DNA from: Himantopus leucocephalus
Taxonomy: Eukaryota; Chordata; Aves; Charadriiformes; Recurvirostridae
Direction: 5' to 3'
Length of the DNA stretch: 64,000 bases
Assembly: GCA_003993805.1 (NCBI GenBank)
Contig: RSEF01000001.1
Location: forward strand, 95,363,839-95,427,838
This document shows, piece by piece, positions 1 to 11,281 of this stretch; the stretch's first letter is position 1, and each line of letters starts with the position of its first letter. Position numbers and translations under genes: made by a program. The notes under the pieces are model-generated. The model did no database searches. It saw only the letters and a list, made by a program, of their open reading frames with translations, and was not told where the DNA came from.

Positions 1-417
1 GCTTGACAACAACCTGAGGCAAAAATCATGTACTGGCTGATCAGAAAATGGAAAATCCGACACAACTTTAATAACTTCTTTAAGTTAGGAATTTCTCATA
101 GCAGTTTCTTCTTTATTATTACCATTGTTTACCAGTATTTTCCATGGAAGATTAATTTAAAACATCCATACTAGCTCAATGTCTTGCTGTACAACCAGAC
201 GTGTTAAATGCAATTCATCTTCAACATAAGAATAAAGTGCAAACCTCACACAAACCCAGACCCCAGACTCTGACAGAGCTCATTAGAAGTTAAGAACAAT
301 GCAAAATATCACATTCATTTTGAAATCTATGACAAATTATTTTTAAATTGTATAATTATGGTTAACCAAATTCTTATTTCCCCATTCATGCCACTCATCC
401 AGAATACCCTACAAATT
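1..417. other. unannotated AT-rich DNA
   Basis: The stretch leading up to the first CR1 element is AT-rich and has stops in every frame. I see no repeat family, RNA gene or exon-like segment in it. It ends at the CR1 3' terminal octamer repeats. Confidence 0.6.
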
Positions 418-858
418 CACAGAATCGCAGGATCACAGAATGGTAGGGGTTGGAAAGGACATTCAGAGATCATCTAGTCCAACCCCCCTGCCAAAGCAGG
501 TTCATCTAGAGCAGGTTGGACAGGAACGCATCCAGGCAGGTTTTGAATATCTCCAGAGAAGGAGACTCCATGACCTCTTGGGGCAGCCTGTTCCAGTGCT
601 CTGTCACCCTCACAGTAAAGAAGTTTTTCCTCATGTTGGGACAGAATTTCCTGTGTTCCAGTTTGTGCCCCTTGTTCTGACACTGGGCACCACTGAAAAG
701 AGCAGACTCTAGGCTGTCCAGGTCTCACTGAATGGCAGCACAGCCTTCTGGTGTGTCAGCCACTCCTCCCAGTTTTTTCGTCATCAACAAACTTGCTGAG
801 GGTACACTCTGTCCCCTCATCCAGGTCGTTGATGAATATGTGGAACATAGGTTGGGAA
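418..858 (-). mobile_element. CR1 LINE fragment, 5'-truncated, antisense
   Basis: Read on the minus strand this is the 3' part of a chicken-repeat-1 non-LTR retrotransposon. The 3' end lies at 418-442, where imperfect octamers of the AGAATCNC type form the usual CR1 terminus. Next inward come the characteristic 'ggttggaaaggacattcagagatcatctagtccaacc'-type block (about 440-482) and the 'glutamine-alanine rich' tail region (about 500-715). Beyond about 722 the sequence switches to the end of the reverse-transcriptase frame. The element stops near 858, where another CR1 3' end abuts it. CR1 copies are normally 5'-truncated at insertion and end in octamers rather than poly(A), as seen here. Frameshifts and stops show that it is dead. 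The subfamily is not assigned. Confidence 0.93.
725..852 (-). pseudogene. decayed CR1 reverse-transcriptase remnant
   Basis: Minus-strand translation gives a piece resembling the CR1 reverse-transcriptase palm. It contains FINDLDEGTECTLSKF followed by FVDD, a degraded form of the family's F/YADD catalytic motif with the alanine changed to valine. The continuation, [16 protein letters not shown], is in a different frame. A frameshift therefore lies just after the catalytic aspartates, near 775-785. Only about 40 residues of the polymerase survive, with no upstream fingers domain and no endonuclease. It is a molecular fossil within the CR1 copy at 418-858 and encodes no functional enzyme. Confidence 0.85.
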
Positions 859-986
859 AGACCTTTAAGATCATCAAGTCCAACTGTAAACCAAACACTA
901 TCAAGTCCACCACTAAAGCATGTCCCTAAGTGCCACATCTATGTTTTTTAAATACCTCCAGCGATGGTGACTCAACCACTGGTTGG
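859..986 (-). mobile_element. second CR1 3'-end fragment, antisense
   Basis: The minus strand carries the standard CR1 3' untranslated block. It has a 'caccatcgctggaggtattt' segment, a 'gtggcacttagggacatg' segment, a 'tttagtggtggacttg' segment, and the terminal 'ttgatgatcttaaaggtc' near 865-885. It differs from the neighbouring CR1 in this block, so it is a separate insertion of another subfamily. Its 3' end abuts the 5' end of the element at 418-858, and it is itself 5'-truncated near 986. Whether it inserted into the other element or the other truncated against it cannot be settled here. Confidence 0.9.
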
Positions 987-1179
987 TCAAGCAGACAGAC
1001 ATATTTAGGATATAGGTGAGGCACCTGAACACTTTATCAAACCCATTTCCTTCAACCTTCAAACTTTCAACAGAGCTCAGCTGGCATAACATTAACCAGA
1101 ACTAACCTGCTGCAATGTAAACCAGGCAGGTTAGTTAAAATTACCTTTACCAGTGACTTGAGCCATAACAGTCTGATTT

Positions 1180-1400
1180 TGCCCTCACACAAAGATCCGA
1201 AGAGCTGGTTTGCCAGCTCTCTGAAGTAGACAGCAAGCAGCAGCATGGGTGCAAAGCTAGATCAGATTGCTCAAAGCCTTGTCCAGCTGTGTTTTGAAAA
1301 TCTCCAAGGGTGGAGATCTTAGAGAAGCCTAAGATGACATTTCTTCCTTCACAAAATATCCGTTCCCCTTTGGATAGAACATTTCCCCTTTGCTGGGCTC
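1180..1400 (-). mobile_element. older diverged CR1 fragment, antisense
   Basis: On the minus strand the block at about 1245-1320 matches the CR1 pattern in which a 'ggagattttcaaaacacagctggacaaggc'-like segment is followed by 'tgagcaatctgatctagctt'. Flanking parts to about 1180 and 1400 are weaker. Divergence is clearly higher than in the two CR1 copies upstream, so this is an earlier insertion. No coding part remains. Boundaries are approximate. The preceding 190 bases (987-1180) show nothing recognisable. Confidence 0.7.
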
Positions 1401-2249
1401 CTAAGAATAAAATCCTCTGATTTACAGCCTCTTCTGTATTCTGCTGGCTTTGCAAAACAATTCCTTTCCTGTTATCCTGTGCATAGGGGCATGCCCCAGG
1501 GGACACAGATATAGTAACCTAACATCACCACCACTAACCTAACATTACCACCCACATGGGCTTTGCAGGTCCCACTTGATGCACACGTTTACTCTGGGTC
1601 AAAAGCTTTTCTTGCAGCTTTTATAGCAAGGCAAGAAGCCTTGTTCCAGTTTTGATTGCATAGCAAGGTGATGGTGGACGGCACACGTCACTTATCCATA
1701 CAGTTCCAACTTTAATGTAGTCACCATGATAGCTAGCCAGTTAGGTGGTTTCACCTCTCAAGAATGCTTTGGAATTGCCAGATGGAGGCTCTAATGAAAG
1801 GCAAAACACCGTGAGCCTGATTCTCCACTAACTTACCCCTTCGTGTCATTCAAGAGAAAAACTGTTGAAGGTGTAAAGACAGTCTAAGCAAAGCAGGGAA
1901 TCTGACGCTGTAGGGCTGCTATTAGGACCACTGAGGCACCCACAGGGAGCCAGAGTTCCCAGAAAGGCAAGTCTGTGATATGTCCTGAGGCAAATCAGGG
2001 CTGTGCACATCTTTGTTGCTACATCGCATTGAAACATTGCTTTGGAGGCCTGAGTTAGTGGGCAATGCTGAGACTAGGTCCAGAGCGCTGACAGACCCTA
2101 TAGCCACAATGCTGCTTAAGCACTTGCTGTTTTCTCCATCAGGGCAGAAATTGCTCCCTATTTAACTGTTTACACCACAGCCTAGAGAGAATGTAGCCTG
2201 AGAAATTACTGAGTATTATAACACTGTAGTTATCCCACAGCTCAGCTGC
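1401..2249. other. unannotated DNA
   Basis: No repeat family or gene is recognised. Open frames here are below about 65 codons and occur on both strands. The near-duplicate phrases 'cctaacatcaccaccac' and 'cctaacattaccaccca' around 1518-1555 form a small imperfect direct repeat. Confidence 0.5.
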
Positions 2250-2425
2250 TCTCATTTCTGCTTGCCTGTTTTTCCTTCCCTTCCCCTCAACCCCTTCATT
2301 CTCCTGTCTTACCCACCATCCATTCATTTTCTCTTCTTGTTTTTTTTTTTCTCCTATGCCTCCTTTTTTACTCTCTTTCTCCGAACCACTTCTCCTCCCC
2401 TCCCCCTGCCCTGCATTTTCTGGCA
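2250..2425 (+). repeat. pyrimidine-rich tract
   Basis: About 175 bases are strongly dominated by C and T on the plus strand, including a run of about 12 T near 2340-2352 and several C-rich patches. Such tracts are common low-complexity DNA in birds. They can also act as splice-acceptor tracts or form triplex structures, but nothing here ties it to a gene. Confidence 0.75.
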
Positions 2426-2615
2426 GAGTTTTGGACTCTGAGTTCAGTTTTATTCTTCCCTGGAGAAATGACTTAATGCCTTGGCTCTTATGAGCAGTTT
2501 GCTAACTGTGAGCCCTTGCTGCTTAGTCTGTGTGGAGATGTGCATACCAGTAATTGGGAGCCCCATTTTTCTTCTGCTTTGCCTTTCTTCTTCCCCCCTC
2601 CCTTCTTTTCCCCAG

Positions 2616-2665
2616 TCTCATTTAGCCATATGATGGCTGAAGAGAGCAAAGAGTCAGACAACTCA
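2616..2665 (+). other. candidate short exon with start codon (speculative)
   Basis: This 50-base segment sits between a strong acceptor-like sequence (a long C/T tract ending in cccag at 2611-2615) and a near-consensus donor (CA|GTAAGA at 2664-2671). Two consecutive ATG codons (2630 and 2633) lie inside. The second has A at -3 and G at +4, a strong Kozak context. The frame would encode MAEESKESDNS and end in phase 0 at the donor. I recognise no protein starting this way. It could equally be a non-coding exon or chance, and it is listed because all three signals coincide. Confidence 0.15.
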
Positions 2666-2766
2666 GTAAGACCTTTTGTATTAGATCACTGCTGTTCAGG
2701 CGCTCAAGAGAACAAGCTCAACAGCTTAGGGAGCACGGACTACTACAGGAATGAGCCTCCTGAGTA

Positions 2767-3038
2767 TATATAAGGTTTCCCCTGTGGGGATATTTTCCCA
2801 TTTATTTTGCGAGCAGATTAAGCTGCCCATGGATTGCATATGCTCTGCAGTGTGGACACTGCTCTGGGTTGCCATCTGTGGAGGCATCTGTCAGCTGAGC
2901 CCTGCTTTCCCAGAGCTTTGGTTGGCTGAAGCCAGTCTGTTCACCAACAACTTTCCAATGTTCCCAGCTCTGACCAATTCCCCTCTACCTCATAAACACT
3001 GGATTTCTCTGAGTTTTAAAGGCCCTCGGGTGCCCTAA
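2767..3038 (+). other. TATA-like box followed by small hydrophobic open frame (speculative)
   Basis: A perfect TATA-type octamer (tatataag, 2767-2774) lies 55 bases upstream of an ATG at 2829. That ATG opens a 69-codon frame ending at 3038. The first roughly 20 residues (MDCICSAVWTLLWVAICGGI) are hydrophobic and signal-peptide-like. The start context is poor at -3 (C) but has G at +4. No family is recognised, the frame is short, and TATA-like octamers are frequent in AT-rich DNA, so chance is the leading explanation. Confidence 0.1.
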
Positions 3039-6000
3039 CTTGATCTGTTCCGTTCAACCACTTCCTGTAAACAGACATTTATGGTAATTTTAGAGGCCAC
3101 CAGGGCCCCTTCTCTATTCAAAGTGAACCTTTGCTCCCAAACGTCTAGACTTTGACCTCCTCTCTCCCCAGCTTTCATGTTCAAACTCTACCGTGCTTCC
3201 CACTCCAGTGTTTGCCTCTGAAGTGCCTGGTCCAGGCCCTCTGGTTCTTTCTTCCAGTCTTCACAGCTGCTCAACACCCTACTTGTGAGACGCGAAAAGA
3301 CCCCAGCAGAGTGGTAGTCGGCAGGACTTCCTTGCACAAAGTAGTCACAAGGCACCCCACCAGCAAGAGGCCAAGCTTCAGTGCACTGCGGCTCCCCATA
3401 AAGCAGAGGCTGAGAATACAGAAGGGATCTTGGCTGCAGCTGGCAGAAAGCGACAGGCTTTCAAAGTCATTTTAGTGCCTGAAAAAGCTCAAGAACACGA
3501 AGTTTCATGATGAAAGAGCCACTGATGTTTCTAAAGCTGTAGTTCACATGTCACCAAACCACAGAATTAGCCACACCCTAGAGGTATCTGCAAGTCTCTT
3601 GGATGGCCTTTTCAAAGTCACCTAGTGGCTGCTGTCCTGTAATGTCAGGCATCCTCCTGCCTACTTTCTTGGGATCCACCAGGGCCTAGTGCTTGGTGAA
3701 GCTGCATGTGCACCACCCAAACGGATGGCCACTGTGGCAGTGCCAGCACCAGCAGCTATCCACAAAATCTAGCTAGCCTTTTTCATTGCTCTGTGCCATG
3801 CCATGATTGCATCCAAGTCCCTGATTCATTGTCTAGTCTGGGAGCCACATGCAAGATGTTTATTCTGGGTGTGTTCCCAAGAGCTGCACATGACAGCAAT
3901 CAGTATTTCTTTAGTGCGCAGCCTGGACTCTCTGTCTTGAAAGCGCAGTTTTTCCTTGTGTCATTCAATACCACATCCTCCCTTCCAAACCATAAGTTGA
4001 TAACAAGACCTAAAGCCCGTCATTAATAGGATGCATAATTGAAAACATTATAATCAACCTGTTAGCTAAGCTGATTAACAGTGGTCAATTAGATCTACAA
4101 AGTCCCTTGCACTCATACTTGGCTCTGCAAGTCTAACCAGATTGTCAGTGATGTTGATCTCAGGAGACAGTCTACTCTTTTGTTCTAGTGATTCCACATC
4201 TGAGGGCTACTGCATCTCAGACTGCTGCTGCTGTTGCCTGGTGCTCTATATCTCACTGTCTTTGGGAACTGGATAAGGTGACTGCTGTCGTCCCACAGAC
4301 TCAGACCATCACAGGTGATGACCTCGTATCATCATGGATTAACGCATCATTTTCAAGAAGCAGAGGCAGTTTCCAACACCATTAATCCCATCTTTCTTTT
4401 TTTTGCCCCCTTATTTGATTTCTTTTCACTTTGGCAGGTCTCTAGTATCTCTGACATCAGCTTCCAATTGTTTGGGCCATTCTTGGCTTTAGTTTTCTAC
4501 TCAGCAAAACATCAGAGGGTGACAAGCCATGCTGACAATCCTCAATTTAACAGAGCTAAATATGGATCAGAGTCTGACTAAGCATTCTTCTTTAGTTATT
4601 TTTATGCCATTTCCCACCCATCTGTTCTATTGGGAATAATAGTAATTAGTAGTTCATGTCCAAACCCCAAATTCTCTTCAACTGCTTGAACTCATGGCCT
4701 CAAATTGGCATTAATTTATCAGACCTCACTGCATCAGTAATGCCATGTAAAAGAAAATAAGATTTGACAGCTGCTTAAACTGTAATAGCATACACTAAGC
4801 GTATCTTGTGTTGGTTAGAATAGCAGTGCAGAACAAGTACATAGTGTTTTCGCAGATAACGCAAATAAACATGTGCTTACTTTTCCCCATGGAGCAATTA
4901 GTCTTTTGCCAAGGGAAATGTCTCCCTGCTCTTTTATACTTTTTAATGGCATAGATTTTTTTCCTGTGGTACCTTAGGACTAAACAACCTCACACCTTTA
5001 AACAAAATTCCACCTTGTAATGCGATCTTACCCTCAAACTGATGCAGGGGGCTGTCCCAGCCATTCTCAACTAGTAGTTTGAAGAGCATCCCCAGCTGTA
5101 GCTCTAGCAATCAGCGTTTGTGTTTCATCTGAGACCTGCTGTGGTTTTGGTTTTACTTTGTTTCATTTTAAACCAAATATCATTTGTGCTATCTAGTTCT
5201 GAACTTTGCTCCACTGTTCTTCGATTTGATGTTCTAAAACATCTCTGAAACCACTGAATCTTTCCCAGCTTTGTCTTTAATCTTCAAATTGTATTCTTGT
5301 ACCTAAAAAAGAAATGTGTGTATTGTACAGCATGAGAGATTACCGGGTCCCTTTTGGCAATGTTAGGAAGGTTTTATGGTCAGTTCAGCTAACGCTGGCC
5401 TCCCATAAATAAAGAAGTGAAATTTTACACCTGTGGACTGGGGCCAATGCCGCCTTCTCTATTTGAACATGCTGACGCTCTGTTTTTGTTGGTGTGCGTG
5501 ACATATAAGCCACTGTTCTCCAACTCTGACCACACTGGCATAGGAAAGCCATACTGATACCCTCCCCTCAGAGGCATCTGTGGACAAGTTGCTTTTGCAT
5601 TTACTGTTATATTCTCCCAGGACTCCGGCCTCTTTCATTAACTCCTTCAGCTTTGCCAGCTGTTGAAAGTTTGCACTCTGTGTCTTCTGGACATCTCTTG
5701 GTGGTTACTTCCTATGTTCCTTTCTGAGCTTCATGAACACATCACCCTTGACTACTTTCTCTGAGCCTTCTTCTATTGCAGGCATTTGTTGATCTGTCAC
5801 ACTCTGCATGCCTGTGACCTACAGTTGCTGCTTCAAGTAAATGAGCTTGCTGCAAACTTTCCTATGCGCTACACTGGTCCAAGAAACCTCTCTGTGTCTT
5901 CCTTGTCTCTTAGGGCAGGAATACTGGTGTTTTTCTGACTATTCTGAGATCCGTCACCACATCTTACTGCTTTAATATCTCTCCCCACTCTTTTTTACAC

Positions 6001-9000
6001 TACAAAGAATTTATATTTGTAATTTTTTTCTGTTTTACTCCAGCAACATGAGCTGTTTCTTAAGATGCTTGAGGAGCTGGTCATGCTCCTCTACTGTTTC
6101 TCCCTAGGTCAAGACGATATGCAGGGCCTGTTATGCTCCTTACCATCCAGAATTCACCACATTGTCTTAGTGAAACACCTGGAATACCAAACACAGCCCA
6201 AATCACAGCCTGCAGAAACTGTGTCTCCTGGAGAGTGTGTTGAACCTGCACAAACATGTGCTTTGTATTTTGAGGGGGTCTTGCCAGAATCCTGCTGGGG
6301 TATCTAGCACAGAAAATATTTGGCATCATCTACTTCCTTCAATATTTTTCTGCTTTCAGGTAGTGGAAAACTTGCCTTTTTACACTTTTAGTTCTTTTGA
6401 GGATCCAAAGTTCATCAGAAGGACTAACAATCTCACTTCTGTCACCCCCAATACGATTCTCAGCATGACTAGCCTATCCAAGAAGTTATCTAAGCCTATT
6501 TTAAGTCAAAAGTTTTCCCATTGTGACATATCATCTAACTGTTGTATACTTTCAGCCCTATTCTTTGCTGTGCTGACAGCTTCTCAAACTCTTCCTCAGT
6601 GTCTTCTCTCCCTCCTCCAATAAAGGCACTTTTCTGGAAGACTGAAGGATCAGTCCATGTTTAATTCAATAAGAGCTGCTCTTCCTCTTTGTAATTTTTT
6701 GTCTTCAAGATTTCAAATTTGTAACATAAAAATCTAGCTCATACATACTTTTCAGTAGAGGTAATATCACTACATTTTTATTGTCACCTATGTGTAGATA
6801 ATCCTTTGCAGTTAGTGTCCAGCACAAAAGTATGTTACATTTATTGGTTGGTGAGTCCATTCACCTTGAGTTACAGCAAAACCAGCCATGGATCCTATGA
6901 AAAAGCCATCTATGTGGTGCTACTGTTACTTTCACATCCGTACTGTGGATGCTCTGTTGGAATATGCAATGCGTAGCAAAGTGATAGGAGCTGTTGCTTT
7001 TGCATTTTTTTCCTCTTCCATCAGAAAACGACTGTCACTGTGTGTGCTTTGATATGTTGTTATTTGCTTCACTCTGGCTGAACACTGCACACGTTTCTGC
7101 TTCTGCTCATTTTTTTCCCCAGTGTAGCTGAAATCTCTGCCAGTTTGCATATCCTTCCTCCCTTCCTCCCCTCCAGCATCATGCTGCCCTCCAGTATCAA
7201 GTTCTGCACACACCTCTACAGCCTTAACAACCAACCTGTGCACAGTGCTCATTGAGTGCTACTCAAAAAGCCCTCTTTTATCCACAAACACCTTTGATTT
7301 GTATTAAGTTGGTTTTTAAATACTTTTTAAATACTTCTGTGGCTGTTTTTAATCCTGAAAACTATTTGCTTTGCCAGCTCACTTTCGTTACCCTATGCTT
7401 GTTCACTTAACAAGGGTATTTCCAATTTCTGAATCGTTGACTGACCTTTTTATAACTAGGAAGGATAGCAAAGCAATTTCAAGGCAGAGACGTAAAACCT
7501 TCTAGAATACGCTTTGGAACTAATCTCATGACATGTTGATCTTCCCTAGACTTGGTAACTTATCTCTGGGGAGCTCCGGACTGAACTATGCATAGCCCTT
7601 TGTTCAGTGTTCATTGTACTTCCCTATTTCCTGTGATTTTTTGTAACTGAAATCTATTACAGTCTTAATTATATTAGCCACCGTTAAGCATATCAAACCA
7701 TGGAACTTGGGGTTTTTTTTCTTAATAATTTGGAAAATTTAATTTAGCTTTTAACATGACAACATCAGCTAAAAGATTACTAACTGTGATTCAGTAATTT
7801 AGATACAAGCTGCCACATAGCTATTGCTCATTTAGTCTAGCCTTGAAGAATAATGAGAAACTTATTTCTTTCACATAGTAGATTATTTGTAATCTGCTTG
7901 AACTTTATAGCGTATAATTGCTGACCTTAACCATATCATGCTGGATCTGCTTCATGACTACATCAAGACTTGAAAGTTTTAAAGATAGTATAAAAACAAC
8001 AAGAAAAAAATGCCCTCAAATCCAGGCATAACAGATTTTTAAAGCTGAATTTCATGATTTTTAACAGTGTGGGCATTTACTTGAGTGTGTGGAAATTTTT
8101 ATTGTGTACAAATACATGTGAATTAGCAAAGACCCTGATGATAACTGAGCTCCTGTCTTAAGATTTTCTGATGGGATTTGTCACTGCTCTGCTTGTTTCT
8201 AATTGATTTTCAACCATCACCAGCTAGCAAAGGTATGGGTAGAGGCTTCTGATCTCATTTGTTCTCAGCCATTGTTCATATTGGAATGTCACAGGCTTTC
8301 ACACTCTTTTGCAGGGGAATACTTATGTCTGAGCAGATCTAAGTAAAACTTTATGGTGCCTGAAACAGCTCAAAGCAACATTTGTGTCAAACAGAAAGGC
8401 TGACTCTGCTCTAATTCCTGTAAGCTCAGGCATTAAATTCCAACTTTTGGGCAGCAATGAAGACGACTGAATTACATTTGATTGTCCCTCCCAGACTGCC
8501 CAATGCACCGTAGGATGGCTGGAGCATTCCTGCCTCACATCCCGATGGCTCGGAGCATTCTCCAGTGGGCTGTATACCTTGTCTGCAGTCTGGTCACAGC
8601 TTCCTCTCCAACCTACTGTCAGATTTCATCGTCAGTCACATTTCACTTTGAGACGATGTGAAGATGGCTGTGCGCTCTTTCCAGATTTTTTTTACAAACC
8701 ATGACTCCCAACTTCCCTGGTATTCTTGCAGCACCTGCAGGGGATTATAGTCTCAAAGTTGGTACAGACTTAAAGCAACTGCAACTAGCAACATGACAGA
8801 CAGACCTATAAATCAATTTCTACAATAATGTTCTTCTACCATATGTATAAGTCTCTAAGATTTTCATTCAGTAGACCAAAACATACCTATATTCAGCGGG
8901 TTTCATACTGGATGTTTTGTATTCTTCTATCTATTTTTGGATAAAAGGGAGGAGGAAAGAGAAGCATGTCTTCCCTAGTGCACTGGAGACATTAACGTGG

Positions 9001-9670
9001 AAACCAGCCTTAAATTTGGAAGTGGCGTAGCAATGTGTGTGTTAATGAGAACAATGGGTTTTTCTAACTTTTAGGGAAACTGCAAGATTATTTCTGTTTG
9101 AAGATTTACTTGTGCTCAAATACATAGTATTAATAATGTTTCAGGCTGGAGCTATGAAGTCCTAAATCTGTGCACCTCTGTCCAGCTACATTTGAACACC
9201 AGTGCTGCAGCTGAGGCATAAAAGCACTTCCCCAAAGACACACTTTTAAATCTATATAAAAAAAATTTCAAGGACAAAGTGAAGGACACAGATTTGGGAG
9301 CTGCTTATACAATATTAATGTGTGATCACAAATTCGTTTTCCCATAGGATGCCTACCTCCTTCAGCTTGCAAGGTGGCCCCAAGGCCCCACCTCAGGAGG
9401 AATCCAGGCTGAGTAGTGAGAGGACCTGTCTTATACAGGATGCACACATCATCTGCTGCAGGAGCTGACAGGCATTAAGCAGAGGAAGCAGAGAAATATA
9501 ACAAGATATCCTTTATACATTATAATTTTTCCTAAGTTACAAGAAACAACATAGGATTTTAAAAAAGGATAAAAGGTATGGGTCACTTACCAGACGGGGG
9601 TGACTAGGCTCACAGCCTCGTCCTTTATCATTTGAACCCACTATCTGAACTGTGGACTTGTATCCTCACT
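3039..9670. other. long unannotated stretch
   Basis: About 6.6 kb has no recognised gene or interspersed repeat. The composition is AT-leaning with scattered T-rich patches (for example near 4390 and 7705-7720). The longest open frames are about 105-130 codons on either strand, and they overlap each other and show no motif. Very old repeats or conserved non-coding elements could lie here and would need alignment to be seen. Confidence 0.5.
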
Positions 9671-11230
9671 TGACCCCCTGCTTTCTCACTCCCACTCCAC
9701 AGCCTGTGTCCCGCTCCTGGATCCATGTCTGTTCTGTCTGCACAGCAGGGATGAGCCTGTAGGCACAGTAAGGGCTACCTCTAGACTAACTGTGATGCCG
9801 AACAACTGCCTGGTCCCTGCTGGCACTGTGTCACTGGAGACACAAGCAAAGAAGCTGGCAGCAGGTAAGAAGGGAGAAAGTGGTGGAGAGGGGAAGGAAA
9901 AGTGGAAACCTCTGCCCCAGTCAATCTGCAAGACTGGTGCTATGGGGCCAGGAGCATGCCCAGAAGACTATTGGGTGTTCAGGAGACAAAGCTGCCAGTG
10001 TCTGAAAAACCTCCTGTTCAGGAAGCACAGACTTACTAATTTAGAGGCTAGTGTGTTGGTCAAACTTAGAAGAATTTTCATGGGGACAGGGAAAAGCACA
10101 TACCATAAATAAAGGCACCAGCCCTATGCCAAATTTCAAGCTCCTCAAAGCTCAGAGTTTCTTAATGAAATATCTCTCCCTCTAATCTCGTGTTTGGAAA
10201 CTGTTGTTCCAGTTTAGCTGAAACAGTTGATCCATCCTCCCAAAATCATCATTAGGTAGACATTTGGCATGGAAATCTTCCATCCGTACAGTTTGTATTT
10301 GGCAGAGCATTTAATGGGGAAGTGCTTTAAAAGAGTATAGCTTTGGAAAGTGTAGAACATTGTTAATGGTGAGATGTGTCATGCCATGAGCCGCAAAAAT
10401 TATTCAAGGAGCTTCATAGGCCTTCGTGGAATAATTTGCAGAGCAGGGGAGAATGATCCTGAAAGCATAAACTTAACTTGCTTAGGAATATAAAGAGAAC
10501 TAACAAAAGAGCTTTGAATAGAATTGCTGGGGATGGTTTCCCAAGCTTTTTTTCCCAATGTATACCAACTTCTAAGACTAAAGTCTCCTCATCTTGCCTC
10601 CTTTCTGAGCCTTTAAGACACATTTATATTGACAGCTGTGCATCTTGAATGTGGTTGTTGCTGTGGTTCCTGCACCTTGTATTTGCACACCTAGAAGAAA
10701 GTGATTTCTGCCCAATGTAAGAATTTGACACTGTAGCAGGGTGTCCTCAACCACACCTACATCCATCAAATATCCAGTTCTCTTTCTGGGACCCATACAA
10801 ATCCTCCCCCTTGCCCTGCTATGCCTGTAGCTACAGGGCAGCTGTAGCATAATCCTTTCGTTTGACTGCAAAGATTCATGTTGCGACTCATACAGCAAGA
10901 TGTCCCTCCTTAAACTATGCGTTGGTTCAGGGGAAGTGGAGAAGGCAGCAGAGAAGACTAATGCATTATGCAAAGAGAGGAAAGAGGAGGCAAACTGTCC
11001 TTCACCAGAAAGTGGAGAAAAACAGCTAACCACAAAGTGGTTTCCTCAAGCAGGGCTAAAAGTCCAATGGACTTATCATCACAAGAGTAGTTCTGGCAGG
11101 AGCTAAAAAGGGGAGTTGTAAGAGTTTGCTGATGCTGCCCTGGTGAGCAGAGGAGGCTAACCACAAGGGATGAGCAGTCTCATGGTGCTGAGGCTGTCTG
11201 TCTTCGTTTACTTCACCTTAGTCAGAAAAG
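9671..11230. other. unannotated DNA with one splice-bounded segment
   Basis: No gene is recognised. A C/T-rich acceptor-like tract ends in AG at 9702, and a good donor (CAG|GTAAGA) falls at about 9866-9872, bounding a 164-base segment that could be an exon. Its last 70 bases are open from an ATG at 9795. A minus-strand open frame of about 150 codons (10578-11033) has no recognisable motif and I do not call it a gene. Confidence 0.35.
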
Positions 11231-11281
11231 AAAGGTCACCAAACAGAAAATAAAGGTCACCAAACAGAAAATAAAGGTCAC
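11231..11281 (+). repeat. 21-bp tandem repeat, about 2.4 copies
   Basis: The unit is aaaggtcaccaaacagaaaat. Copy 1 (11231-11251) and copy 2 (11252-11272) are identical. A partial third copy (11273-11281) matches the first 9 bases before running into an A-rich stretch. Because 21 is a multiple of three, the antisense frame reads a repeated heptapeptide rich in valine, phenylalanine and leucine, but that frame is not a gene. Confidence 0.95.

Noticed and set aside
474..728. Minus-strand open frame inside the CR1 element
   Set aside because: It is the conceptual translation of CR1 3' sequence, not a host gene.
10578..11033. Minus-strand open frame of 151 codons
   Set aside because: No domain, no good start context, and overlapping frames on the plus strand.
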